Shown: one piece after another, positions 14,946-22,090 of the stretch
Layout: each line of letters opens with the position of its first letter
How positions within the stretch are numbered: the stretch's first letter is position 1
Assembly (NCBI GenBank): GCA_036378995.1
Contig: DASUVJ010000043.1
Coordinates: forward strand, 1 to 22,679
DNA: 22,679 nt
DNA from: DASUVJ01 sp036378995
Lineage (GTDB): Bacteria; Patescibacteriota; Saccharimonadia; Saccharimonadales; Saccharimonadaceae
Reading direction: 5' to 3'
Position numbers and translations under genes: made by a program
The notes under the pieces: model-generated
What the model saw: only the letters and a program-made list of their open reading frames with translations
Told to the model about the DNA's origin: nothing
Database searches by the model: none

Positions 14946-15641
14946 ATGCCCGTAATCACTGATGAAGAGTTTGGTGAGATCGTGTTGCGCCGCAGCGCAC
15001 GGGCTTCGCAGGTGCGCATTCGAGTTGCACCCGACGGGCGCTTACGCGCTTCGCTGCCTCTGTATGCACCGGTCTTTTTAGTAAAGCGCCTCGTAAAGTC
15101 CTCGCGCGAGCAGCTACGAGCAATGCTTAATGAATATCAGGGATCGCAGGACTTTGAACACGGCATGCAGATCGGCAAAAGTCACACGCTTATTATTCGA
15201 AACGGCGGCGAACGAAAAGTCACGACCCGGCGCCATGGTCAACAAATCGTCGTCACTATTCCCGAAGGCGCCGACGAATCGAGCCCGCTTATTCAGCGCA
15301 GTATCCGTGATGAAGTTATTTCAGCATATCGGCTGGAGGCAAAAAGTTATTTACCTAAGCGTCTCGCTTTTCTCGCCGGCAAGCACGGCTTTTCTTACGA
15401 GAAAGTCAGGTTTTCGCATGCGAGCGGCCGCTGGGGAAGCTGCAACTCTAACGGGACGATCAGCCTAAATATTGCGCTCATGAAGTTACCGTTTGAGTTA
15501 ATCGACTATGTTTTGATCCACGAGCTTAGCCATACGTTACAGATGAACCACTCCGAGGCTTTCTGGAATCTCGTTGCCAAAGCAGATCCAAATTATAAAG
15601 CCCACAGGCGCAGTTTAAAAAACGAGACGCCATCTATTTAA
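14946..15641 (+). CDS. YgjP-like metallopeptidase (M48-related, DUF45)
   Basis: 231 residues from ATG 14946, which has AGGA five bases before it; a longer frame from 14859 would run into the kinase gene. The zinc motif HELSH (192-196) is followed by NH at 201-202 and SEAFW, the usual third ligand region of this family. An upstream RWGSCNSNGTISLNIALMKLP block is the family signature. The N-terminal part is a beta domain with SQVRIRVAPDGRLRASLP. It is predicted to be a cytoplasmic zinc peptidase of unknown substrate. Translated from the leaderless transcript of the kinase gene. Confidence 0.88.
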   Translation: MPVITDEEFGEIVLRRSARASQVRIRVAPDGRLRASLPLYAPVFLVKRLVKSSREQLRAMLNEYQGSQDFEHGMQIGKSHTLIIRNGGERKVTTRRHGQQIVVTIPEGADESSPLIQRSIRDEVISAYRLEAKSYLPKRLAFLAGKHGFSYEKVRFSHASGRWGSCNSNGTISLNIALMKLPFELIDYVLIHELSHTLQMNHSEAFWNLVAKADPNYKAHRRSLKNETPSI

Positions 15642-15660
15642 AACCAACGCGCTTATGCTG

Positions 15661-15666
15661 TATAAT
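15661..15666 (+). promoter_or_regulatory. -10 box of the histidine kinase gene
   Basis: TATAAT, nine bases before ATG 15676, giving a leader of only a few bases. No Shine-Dalgarno. Confidence 0.5.
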
Positions 15667-15675
15667 TAACCCATT

Positions 15676-17304
15676 ATGTATAGCGGTGGGGTAACGATCA
15701 ATCAGCGCACAGCGCAGATTATCCGCGTTTCTGGCCTAGTACTACCGGTAGTGCTTCTTTTTTACGGGGTGCTCATTATGTTCGGCCTTGCGCCAAACGG
15801 ACATTTTGCCGGCACCGCAGAATTCCTGGGAATCATGATTCCGTGGATCCTTCTTGCGTCTTTCCAGTTTTTAAAAGAGGCTCGAAGTGCATACGACTCA
15901 GGCTTCAGGCTTGTGACATATCATGTTTTTTCCGTCGCTTACATTTTATTCGTCTCGGGCTTCGTGACACCTTTTATCGCAGGTTGGGTGCTACTGTTAC
16001 TTGCTTCGTACGCCTATTTCTCCCGATTGGGACTACGGCTTAGCGTACTTATTCTCGCCGGCCTCGCCGGAGTTGACGCCTATCTTTATAGTGCCGACGT
16101 TACAGTATTAGTCACCGATGTCCTCTCGGTCGTAGCCGTCTTGATCGTGGGGCTTGCAGCCATTGCCATTAGCCAGACTCAAGAGGTCGACGGCGCAGAG
16201 CTCACCCGCAGCAAAGAGTTAGAGTCCCTGCAGCGTGACCGTATCCTAACAATCGTCAATAATTTGGCCGACGCCGTGCTTAGTACGGATAAGGACGGTG
16301 TGATCCGCGTGTATAATGCCGCCAGTCTTAACCTGCTCGATACGAACAAAAGTCTTAACGGGCACCATATCGATGAAATTCTCAATCTGTTCGACCAGGA
16401 TAACAAGCCGCTCGAACTGTTTAAGAAATTCAAAGAATCTCATGGTGTTGTTGTGCGCGACGATCTGACGATGTCCCTAGAAGGCGAGACACTTCGCTTG
16501 GAAGTCACATACTCGCCGATTCGAAGCAGTTATTCCAAAACAAAGAAGGCTGAGGCAAAAGACGGATACATCATTATTCTGCGTGACATCACAAAATCAA
16601 AGAGCCTCGAGGAAGAACGCGACGAATTCATTAGCGTGGTCAGCCACGAACTTCGCACCCCGATTACCATCGCAGAGGGAACGATCAGTAATGTCCAGGT
16701 TATGATGGAACGCCCCGGAATTGCTAAAAATATCTTAAAAGAGGGAATCACAACGGCCCACGACCAAGTCATTTTTCTCTCTAAAATGGTTAACGACCTC
16801 AGTACTCTGTCGCGCGCCGAGCGGGGCGTTGCCGACACACCGGAGCCTATCGAAGTGCGCACTTTGGTTGATGATCTTTATAGCGAATACGGTCCGCAGG
16901 CCGAGAAAAAGAATCTTCACCTTAACCTCGACCTTAGTTCGCATCTGGGACACGTATCTGCCAGCCGCCTATACTTAAAGGAACTTCTGCAAAACTTTAT
17001 TACCAACTCGCTCAAATACACCAAAGAAGGCAATATTACGCTTCATGTCTCGCGAAAAGACGATGTCGTTACGTTTGAAGTAAAAGACACCGGTATTGGT
17101 ATTAGTAAGACGGACCAGGCTAAAATTTTTAATAAGTTCTACCGGTCAGAAGATTACCGCACACGTGAAACGGGCGGCACGGGACTTGGTCTGTACGTTG
17201 CTGCCAAGCTTGCTAAAAAGCTAGGTACGAAGATCGAACTTTCAAGCCGACTCAATCACGGCTCAAGCTTCAGTTTTAAGCTGCCTGCTCAAGATAAAAA
17301 ATAG
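15676..17304 (+). CDS. Membrane sensor histidine kinase (6 TM, PAS, HisKA, HATPase)
   Basis: 542 residues. The N-terminus has about six membrane helices (15-165) with no extracytoplasmic domain, so it probably senses the membrane or a buried ligand. A PAS domain (about 186-305) and a dimerisation helix follow. The HisKA box is SHELRTP with His324. The ATP-binding domain has the N box NFITNSLKY (440-448), DTGIGIS (471-477) and GGTGLGLYVA (500-509), so all catalytic boxes are intact. It should phosphorylate a response regulator, but none is nearby. The next gene converges five bases away. Confidence 0.93.
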   Translation: MYSGGVTINQRTAQIIRVSGLVLPVVLLFYGVLIMFGLAPNGHFAGTAEFLGIMIPWILLASFQFLKEARSAYDSGFRLVTYHVFSVAYILFVSGFVTPFIAGWVLLLLASYAYFSRLGLRLSVLILAGLAGVDAYLYSADVTVLVTDVLSVVAVLIVGLAAIAISQTQEVDGAELTRSKELESLQRDRILTIVNNLADAVLSTDKDGVIRVYNAASLNLLDTNKSLNGHHIDEILNLFDQDNKPLELFKKFKESHGVVVRDDLTMSLEGETLRLEVTYSPIRSSYSKTKKAEAKDGYIIILRDITKSKSLEEERDEFISVVSHELRTPITIAEGTISNVQVMMERPGIAKNILKEGITTAHDQVIFLSKMVNDLSTLSRAERGVADTPEPIEVRTLVDDLYSEYGPQAEKKNLHLNLDLSSHLGHVSASRLYLKELLQNFITNSLKYTKEGNITLHVSRKDDVVTFEVKDTGIGISKTDQAKIFNKFYRSEDYRTRETGGTGLGLYVAAKLAKKLGTKIELSSRLNHGSSFSFKLPAQDKK

Positions 17305-17309
17305 CCGTT

Positions 17310-18443
17310 TTACTTTTGTTCCCGCACAGAATGAGCAAGAACGGGGCGGCCTTTCCAGGTAATGGAATGTCGTGCATATCCCCAGATACTGGCGACCATT
17401 AAAATAAATTCTTGCAATATAACGATCGGCCACAACAAGCCACCGAGCAACCATGCCCGCGCCCACAGATGCTTGGCGTAATAAGCGTAAAACGCCATGA
17501 AACTAAGCAGTACTGCAAACATGAGGGTGTGAAGCAGAGACCAATCGAAAATGAGTCCGCCCACTACAATAAAGAAGGGAAGATTTAACAGCCCTAAAAG
17601 TACCAGTGCAGCACTGGCCCCTAGTGGCGTGCCGCCAGCCATAGGGTAAAGGAGCCTTCGGCCGGTCTCCATTTGCGATAGCCATTTCTTCTCATAAGTC
17701 ACGCCAAGCGTCGGTACGTTCACTAAACAGCGGTAAGCGCCGGCGCCCAGTAGCGCGGCGAGCTTTGACTCAGGCGCAACGTCACCAGACATACGCGTAA
17801 AGCCTTCGAATGTATCAAGAAGTGTGCGCCGATTGATCATCCAGAGTGAACTGGCAGCAGCCGGCATCGTTTTGCGCGACAGTAACAGCTCCCATAGGTA
17901 GCGCAGATGCCCAAACAATACACTTGAACGCCAGGCATCGGCACGGCCCGGGATAACGGATACCATCTCGGCATTTTCCGTCATCGCGTAACTTACCAGC
18001 TGGCTTATGGTCGTCGTGTTTATGTTCGTGTCGACATCCATAAACATCACGTACGTACCGCTTGCTTCGCGGGCGAGAACCTCAAGCGCGTGATTCTTTC
18101 CGAGCCATCCAGCAGGCAGTTCTTTGCCCGGTACGAACCGCACGCCAGCATGAGCGAACGAACGGATCAAAACAGACGTGTCATCCACGGAGTTATCGTC
18201 AAATACAATGATCTCCAGCTTTTCATAGTCGCTTGCAAGCACCCGCTCCAGGCATTGGGTCATGGCATGTGTTTCGTTGCGGGCCGGAATGCATACGCTC
18301 ACACTCGGCGCTTCAAGCGCGGTCGTGTACGGCTTTTTAATACGAAAGCGGTCAAACGCCCGCAAGAGCCGAATAGTCATGACAATTAAAAGAACAAAAA
18401 GAGCGAAGCAAAGTGCGAACATAATAATCATAAGTGTCTTCAT
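17310..18443 (-). CDS. Membrane GT2 glycosyltransferase (CrtQ/HpnB-like)
   Basis: 377 residues. One N-terminal helix (5-27), a GT-A domain (about 45-260) with SVCIPARNE, VFDDNSVDDT, the marker PAGWLGKNHAL (110-120) and the DVD metal motif (136-138), then three or four helices. The PAGWLGKNHAL block is typical of glycosyltransferases acting on lipid carriers such as carotenoid or hopanoid glycosylation enzymes. The acceptor is probably a membrane lipid, unknown here. The start is uncertain: a TGC-TACCAT element overlaps ATG 18443 and would place transcription just before ATG 18431 (residue 5). Confidence 0.85.
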   Translation of the reverse strand: MKTLMIIMFALCFALFVLLIVMTIRLLRAFDRFRIKKPYTTALEAPSVSVCIPARNETHAMTQCLERVLASDYEKLEIIVFDDNSVDDTSVLIRSFAHAGVRFVPGKELPAGWLGKNHALEVLAREASGTYVMFMDVDTNINTTTISQLVSYAMTENAEMVSVIPGRADAWRSSVLFGHLRYLWELLLSRKTMPAAASSLWMINRRTLLDTFEGFTRMSGDVAPESKLAALLGAGAYRCLVNVPTLGVTYEKKWLSQMETGRRLLYPMAGGTPLGASAALVLLGLLNLPFFIVVGGLIFDWSLLHTLMFAVLLSFMAFYAYYAKHLWARAWLLGGLLWPIVILQEFILMVASIWGYARHSITWKGRPVLAHSVREQK

Positions 18444-18453
18444 GGTAGCACGC

Positions 18454-18482
18454 TTGACGTTTTAACGGTAGTAAACTATAGT
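18454..18482 (+). promoter_or_regulatory. Promoter of secE-nusG
   Basis: TTGACG (18454-18459), a 17-base spacer and TATAGT (18477-18482). The transcript should start near 18489, about 45 bases before secE. A second -35-like TTGACA (18488-18493) with TATTTA 18 bases later may be a weaker promoter. Confidence 0.7.
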
Positions 18483-18492
18483 GGTACTTGAC

Positions 18493-18512
18493 AGTCTGCC
18501 TTCAAGCAGACT
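18493..18512 (+). repeat. Inverted repeat in the secE leader
   Basis: AGTCTGC and GCAGACT are a perfect seven-base inverted repeat with a six-base loop. It would form a hairpin near the 5' end of the mRNA, ten bases before GGGAG, or an operator if the second promoter is used. Confidence 0.6.
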
Positions 18513-18534
18513 ATTTAATTTGGGAGAAAACTTT

Positions 18535-18885
18535 GTGGTAGCAAAGGGCAAAAAGTCAAAAGCAGAAACCACCGATACGAAAGTAACCCGTATCAAGGCG
18601 TCTGACACAACTTCGACAAAAACAAAGACCGTCAAAAAAAGTACCGCACCGGCACCCGCCAAAGCAGTAGCCACTGAGCCTAGTGAAAAGCGGCGGAACC
18701 CGTTCCGCGCCATGGGCGACTACTTCAAGGGAGCTTGGTACGAGCTCAAGCAAGTCCGCTGGCCAACCCGCCGAGCAACTTGGGGAATGACCGCAGCGCT
18801 GCTAGGTTTCACCGCCTTCTTCGTCGTTTTCATTCTGCTGCTCGACGCACTATTTAAATACTTATTTGAACTAATCTTAGGATAA
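18535..18885 (+). CDS. secE: Preprotein translocase subunit SecE
   Basis: 116 residues from GTG 18535, which has GGGAG eight bases upstream; the longer frame from 18481 would include the promoter and hairpin. The core is at the C-terminus: YFKGAWYELKQVRWPTRRAT, the conserved amphipathic helix and hinge, then one membrane helix (about 85-107). SecE clamps SecY in the protein-export channel. The first 50 residues are a Lys/Thr/Ala-rich tail, not seen in the short SecE of many bacteria but common in actinobacteria-like forms. First gene of the pair with nusG. Confidence 0.93.
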   Translation: MVAKGKKSKAETTDTKVTRIKASDTTSTKTKTVKKSTAPAPAKAVATEPSEKRRNPFRAMGDYFKGAWYELKQVRWPTRRATWGMTAALLGFTAFFVVFILLLDALFKYLFELILG

Positions 18886-18892
18886 AGGAATC

Positions 18893-19438
18893 ATGGCAAA
18901 CAACCGATACGACAGCACCCGCCAATGGTACGCGATTCATACGTACAGCGGTTATGAAGAAAAAGTAGCAGACAGCATTCGTCAGCGTATTAACGCAGTT
19001 GACATGGCCGACAAGATCTTTGACGTCATGGTACCAAAAGAAAAGCAGATTGAGATCAAGAACGGCAAGCGAAAAGTCGTCGAAAAGAAGATCTTCCAGG
19101 GCTACGCGTTAGTAGAAATGAAGCTCACCGATGAGACATGGTACATCGTGCGAAACACCCCTGGCGTTACTGGCTTTGTCGGTAGTGGCACCGAGCCAAC
19201 ACCCGTTTCTGACGCGGAAATCGCCAAGATCAAGAAGCGCATGGGCGTTGAAGATCCTAAGCACCACATCGACTTTGCCGAAGGCGAAGTAGTCTCCATT
19301 ACCGACGGTCCATTCAAGGGCTTCGACGGTGCGATCTCGGAGATCGACACCCAAAAGGGCAAAATCAAAGTCATGGTCAGCATGTTTGGTCGCGACACTC
19401 CAGTAGAACTGGACGCCCTTCAGGTAAAGAAAGTTTAG
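18893..19438 (+). CDS. nusG: Transcription termination/antitermination protein NusG
   Basis: 181 residues. The NGN domain starts with RQWYAIHTYSGYEEKV and has PGVTGFVGSGTEPTPV; the KOW domain (about 128-181) has VSITDGPFKGFDGAISEID. It binds RNA polymerase to modulate elongation and links it to Rho or the ribosome. Start ATG with AAAGGA four bases upstream, seven bases after secE. A strong terminator follows, so this operon ends here rather than continuing into rplK. Confidence 0.97.
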   Translation: MANNRYDSTRQWYAIHTYSGYEEKVADSIRQRINAVDMADKIFDVMVPKEKQIEIKNGKRKVVEKKIFQGYALVEMKLTDETWYIVRNTPGVTGFVGSGTEPTPVSDAEIAKIKKRMGVEDPKHHIDFAEGEVVSITDGPFKGFDGAISEIDTQKGKIKVMVSMFGRDTPVELDALQVKKV

Positions 19439-19453
19439 TCCCCATCACAGCTT

Positions 19454-19484
19454 ACGAGTCCGCAATCAGCGGACTCGTTTTTTT
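19454..19484 (+). terminator. Intrinsic terminator after nusG
   Basis: A perfect ten-pair stem (19454-19463 with 19469-19478), a five-base loop, and seven T in a row. Confidence 0.95.
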
Positions 19485-19496
19485 AGGAATATAATC

Positions 19497-19793
19497 ATGC
19501 CCGCATCACCCGAATACACCAGAATCATCGCCGTTATACCAAACGAGACCAACCCTGACCTCCGCCTTGTTGACAGCGACGGTGGCTACCCGTCAGTCGA
19601 ACATCCTGGCGGTCAAACCTTTGAGACTACATTCCGGCAAATGAGTGCTCGCAAAAAATTAGGCCTGGGAACACTGTCCGTTGCGAGACGTCTCGCGCAC
19701 CTTGAAGAACCGGACGACATCGCCTACGAGGCTAAACCCGTAGCAGGTGATCCCGACCCTGAAAGCGGCTACTTCTGGAAAGCCCGCGAATAA
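19497..19793 (+). CDS. Unknown small protein between nusG and rplK
   Basis: 98 residues, acidic, no membrane segment, no recognised family. There is a TRIIAVIPNETN strand at the start, a PSVEHPGGQTFETTF middle and an acidic C-terminal tail (EEPDD, AGDPDPESG). AGGA lies eight bases before ATG. A TATAAT (19490-19495) ends one base before ATG, too close to serve it. Expression may thus depend on read-through of the nusG terminator. Its stop directly abuts the stop of the next gene on the other strand (TAATTA). Confidence 0.55.
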   Translation: MPASPEYTRIIAVIPNETNPDLRLVDSDGGYPSVEHPGGQTFETTFRQMSARKKLGLGTLSVARRLAHLEEPDDIAYEAKPVAGDPDPESGYFWKARE

Positions 19794-20333
19794 TTACCAG
19801 ACTTTTTCAATCGCAAGTTTCGTCCGTCTTGCCAACCAGTGCTGCGCCCCAAACAAGATGATCGCGAGAATCGTACAAACAGAGCCAACCAGCTGCACTG
19901 CGTACACCTCTGCGTTCTCCGGAGGCAAGAAGAAGCTCGCGGTAAACATGCCTATCGAAGCGATAAACAGTAACACCAGCTTAACGCTGAACACTGTACG
20001 ATGAGTAGACGGTGATTTTACTGCCTTTAGAATCAGCCGGATCAGTTTTGAACCCCACCGTCCAACAAGATACGGCATCACGACCACGACAGCGACCGTA
20101 GCCAATATCGCCAAACCGGTAATAATATATGCCGACACCGTCAGTGTTCCGGACGGATCCGGCCGACCCGTATCAATTTGCGTAGGCTCTAGCACCGGCA
20201 CCGATAACATGGATGCATTCAGCAGCCCCATAATCACTATTGCAGCAAACAGCGTCCAACTCAGTAGTAAAATAAAGTACCCCAAGGCACCGAAACCATT
20301 TACAAGTATTGTTCGTTTTTCAAAACGCTTCAT
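19794..20333 (-). CDS. Four-helix membrane protein of unknown function
   Basis: 179 residues with four hydrophobic segments (about 13-41, 68-90, 116-135, 143-163), arranged as two hairpins, and a basic end (ARRTKLAIEKVW). I do not recognise the family. An external loop of about 25 residues (PVLEPTQIDTGRPDPSG) lies between helices 1 and 2. The promoter is TGA-TATACT on the minus strand, six bases before ATG. With its neighbour it separates nusG from rplK. Confidence 0.75.
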   Translation of the reverse strand: MKRFEKRTILVNGFGALGYFILLLSWTLFAAIVIMGLLNASMLSVPVLEPTQIDTGRPDPSGTLTVSAYIITGLAILATVAVVVVMPYLVGRWGSKLIRLILKAVKSPSTHRTVFSVKLVLLFIASIGMFTASFFLPPENAEVYAVQLVGSVCTILAIILFGAQHWLARRTKLAIEKVW

Positions 20334-20339
20334 ACAGTC

Positions 20340-20348
20340 AGTATATCA
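20340..20348 (-). promoter_or_regulatory. Extended -10 promoter of the four-helix membrane protein gene
   Basis: On the minus strand, TGA-TATACT, exactly six bases before ATG 20333. Confidence 0.6.
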
Positions 20349-20359
20349 TCCCCGGGGAC

Positions 20360-20388
20360 TTGAATTTATCCCTGTTTTACGCTACAAT
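20360..20388 (+). promoter_or_regulatory. Promoter of rplK
   Basis: TTGAAT (20360-20365), a 17-base spacer and TACAAT (20383-20388). The leader of about 48 bases holds a small hairpin (ACTCG 20402-20406 with CGAGT 20413-20417). Confidence 0.7.
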
Positions 20389-20442
20389 CATACCGTTACG
20401 CACTCGGTTAAACGAGTACAAAAGAAGGAAAAAATAATTACT

Positions 20443-20868
20443 ATGGCAAAGAAGATCATCGGAAACCTCAAACTCCGTATCCCAGCTGGCCGCGCAAGCG
20501 CAGGCCCTCCAGTTGGTTCAACTCTTGGTCAGTGGGGATTGAACATGATGGATTTCATCAACCCGTTCAACGACGCTACCAAGGATCTAATGGGTAAGGA
20601 CGTTATCGTTCACATCCAGGTTTACGAAGACCGCACCTTTACATGGAAGTCACTCGGCCAGCCAGTTGATGACATGATCCGTGAAAAGACCGGCATCAAA
20701 AAGGGTAGTGGCAAGCCACACGCTGAGAAGGTTGGTAAGATTACCCGCGCACAGCTCGAAGAGATCGCAGAGATCAAAAAAGATCAGCTGAACGCAATCG
20801 ACCTTGATGGTCGCGTAAAGGTTATCGCCGGCACCGCACGCTCAATGGGCGTTGAAGTCGTAGAATAA
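20443..20868 (+). CDS. rplK: 50S ribosomal protein L11
   Basis: 141 residues from ATG 20443; the longer frame from 20209 crosses the promoter. AAGGA is 13 bases upstream, rather far. Start MAKKIIGNLKLRIPAG, the N-terminal linker GPPVGSTLGQWGLN, YEDRTFTW and the C-terminal rRNA-binding KGSGKPHAEKVGKITRAQLEEIA and GTARSMG are all L11. It binds the 23S GTPase-associated centre. Changes: Ser26 where most bacteria have Pro, Trp31 after LGQ, and no PP in the TKTPPA region. It is transcribed alone, with a terminator directly after and no rplA. Confidence 0.96.
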   Translation: MAKKIIGNLKLRIPAGRASAGPPVGSTLGQWGLNMMDFINPFNDATKDLMGKDVIVHIQVYEDRTFTWKSLGQPVDDMIREKTGIKKGSGKPHAEKVGKITRAQLEEIAEIKKDQLNAIDLDGRVKVIAGTARSMGVEVVE

Positions 20869-20884
20869 GCCTCACTCTTTCAAT

Positions 20885-20914
20885 AAAAAATCATCCGTCC
20901 CAGGGTGATTTTTT
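20885..20914 (+). terminator. Intrinsic terminator after rplK
   Basis: Twelve pairs with one G-U: AAAAAATCATCC (20885-20896) with GGGTGATTTTTT (20903-20914), six-base loop. Confidence 0.9.
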
Positions 20915-20945
20915 ATTTGTCCTTTTCATCACGTTTGTGCTCTTT

Positions 20946-20951
20946 TATACT
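20946..20951 (+). promoter_or_regulatory. -10 box of the pilin gene
   Basis: TATACT, nine bases before ATG 20961, with no Shine-Dalgarno. Confidence 0.5.
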
Positions 20952-20960
20952 ACGAATAGC

Positions 20961-21485
20961 ATGTGGGCAGCACAAACGCGCAAAAACACGCACCGGCAGG
21001 GTTTTACCATTGTCGAACTGTTGATCGTCATCGTTGTTATTGCCATCCTCACCGCAATCGTCACTGTTGCATATAACAATATGCAAGCCCGCGCTAGCTT
21101 TTCGCGGTATCAGACAGACATGAAAAGTCTCGTTAAGGCATTGGTGCTTTACAAAGCCGATAACGGCAATTACCCATCAACTTCTGGACAGAGCGGCTGT
21201 TCTAATAACTGGTGCGGCTGGGATCAAGCAACAGGCAATGATTTTATCAACGGTTTAGCCCCTCAGTACATCAGCAAAACACCACAGATGCCTACAAACC
21301 TTGCGAGGGAAGATTCGTTCCTTTATAGATCTGATGGCACGGATTATCAACTGATACGTTACAGAAGTCAGGCATTAGGAGGATTGCCGCCCGCCGAAAT
21401 GCATAATAATTCGCTCCTTGCTACCACCGAGGGATACAATGGACTCGCCTGGGGCTATAAAACAAACTCCGGTGGTTGGTGGTAG
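20961..21485 (+). CDS. Type IV pilin-like protein (prepilin)
   Basis: 174 residues from ATG 20961; an in-frame GTG at 20937 lies upstream of the -10 box. A short basic leader ends in RQG, then F-T-I-V-E (15-19) with Glu at position 5 after the Gly-Phe cleavage site, and a 25-residue hydrophobic helix: the class III signal cut by a prepilin peptidase. The globular head has a Cys pair (CSNNWC) that may form a disulfide. It ends GGWW. It should form or join a type IV pilus or competence pseudopilus, but no pil genes are adjacent. Confidence 0.9.
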   Translation: MWAAQTRKNTHRQGFTIVELLIVIVVIAILTAIVTVAYNNMQARASFSRYQTDMKSLVKALVLYKADNGNYPSTSGQSGCSNNWCGWDQATGNDFINGLAPQYISKTPQMPTNLAREDSFLYRSDGTDYQLIRYRSQALGGLPPAEMHNNSLLATTEGYNGLAWGYKTNSGGWW

Positions 21486-21488
21486 ACT
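21480..21488 (+). promoter_or_regulatory. Extended -10 promoter of the second Nudix gene
   Basis: TGG-TAGACT; the pilin stop TAG (21483-21485) is part of the hexamer. Six bases to ATG 21495. Confidence 0.6.
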
Positions 21489-21494
21489 AAAATC

Positions 21495-22034
21495 ATGTCT
21501 CACATCCATACCGATCCCGGCCAGTACGACCACACCGCCAGCGTCTATCTTTTTAGAACTGATTTCAATGAACCGAAAATCATGCTTCATCTGCATAAAA
21601 AACTTGGTAAATACATGCAGTTTGGCGGTCACATCGAGCTCCACGAAACACCTTGGGGGGCCGTCGTCCATGAGGTAAGGGAGGAATCCGGCTATGATAT
21701 CGCCCAGATCAGCCTCCTTCAGCCACGCGAGCGAGTCGTCTCTCTTTCAGATGCCACGATACACCCCGCGCCCGCCGCTCACAGTTCGCACCCATTCGGC
21801 AAACCTGGATCAGGACATTTTCATACGGATGTCGCCTATGCCGCAGTCGCAAGTGAACCGCCTCGTCACACTCCTCACGACGACGAATCATCGGATATTA
21901 AAATGTTTACCCGGCAAGAACTCGTTGATCTTCCAGATGATCAAATTATTGCAAACGTCCGCGAAATAGCCCTGCATATTTTTGACAACTGCCTAGGCAA
22001 CTGGGAACCTGTCCCTTCCAAATCGTTCAAATAA
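21495..22034 (+). CDS. Nudix hydrolase
   Basis: 179 residues. The Nudix box is FGGHIELHETPWGAVVHEVREESGY, with the REVREE-type helix written as HEVREES, keeping both acidic residues and the Arg. A His-rich insertion (HPAPAAHSSHPFGKPGSGHFH) follows, unusual in length, and the rest is an alpha/beta sandwich. The substrate is unknown. It is independent of the pilin gene by its own promoter, yet that promoter lies on the pilin stop, so the two may also be read through together. Leaderless by position. Confidence 0.88.
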   Translation: MSHIHTDPGQYDHTASVYLFRTDFNEPKIMLHLHKKLGKYMQFGGHIELHETPWGAVVHEVREESGYDIAQISLLQPRERVVSLSDATIHPAPAAHSSHPFGKPGSGHFHTDVAYAAVASEPPRHTPHDDESSDIKMFTRQELVDLPDDQIIANVREIALHIFDNCLGNWEPVPSKSFK

Positions 22035-22055
22035 TCAAAAAACTGCATTTTGCCA

Positions 22056-22086
22056 TTGACCGCATTAGTAGCACGAGCGTTATAAT
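22056..22086 (+). promoter_or_regulatory. Promoter of the leader region before the 82-residue protein
   Basis: TTGACC (22056-22061) and TATAAT (22081-22086) with a 19-base spacer, longer than the usual 17. The transcript should begin near 22093. Confidence 0.55.
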
Positions 22087-22090
22087 AAAG

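Noticed and set aside
19490..19495. TATAAT as promoter of the 98-residue gene
   Set aside because: It ends one base before ATG, so a transcript from it would start inside the gene. Chance in an AT-rich spacer is more likely.
20209..20442. N-terminal extension of L11
   Set aside because: It covers the rplK promoter and overlaps the membrane gene; the L11 family starts at MAKK.
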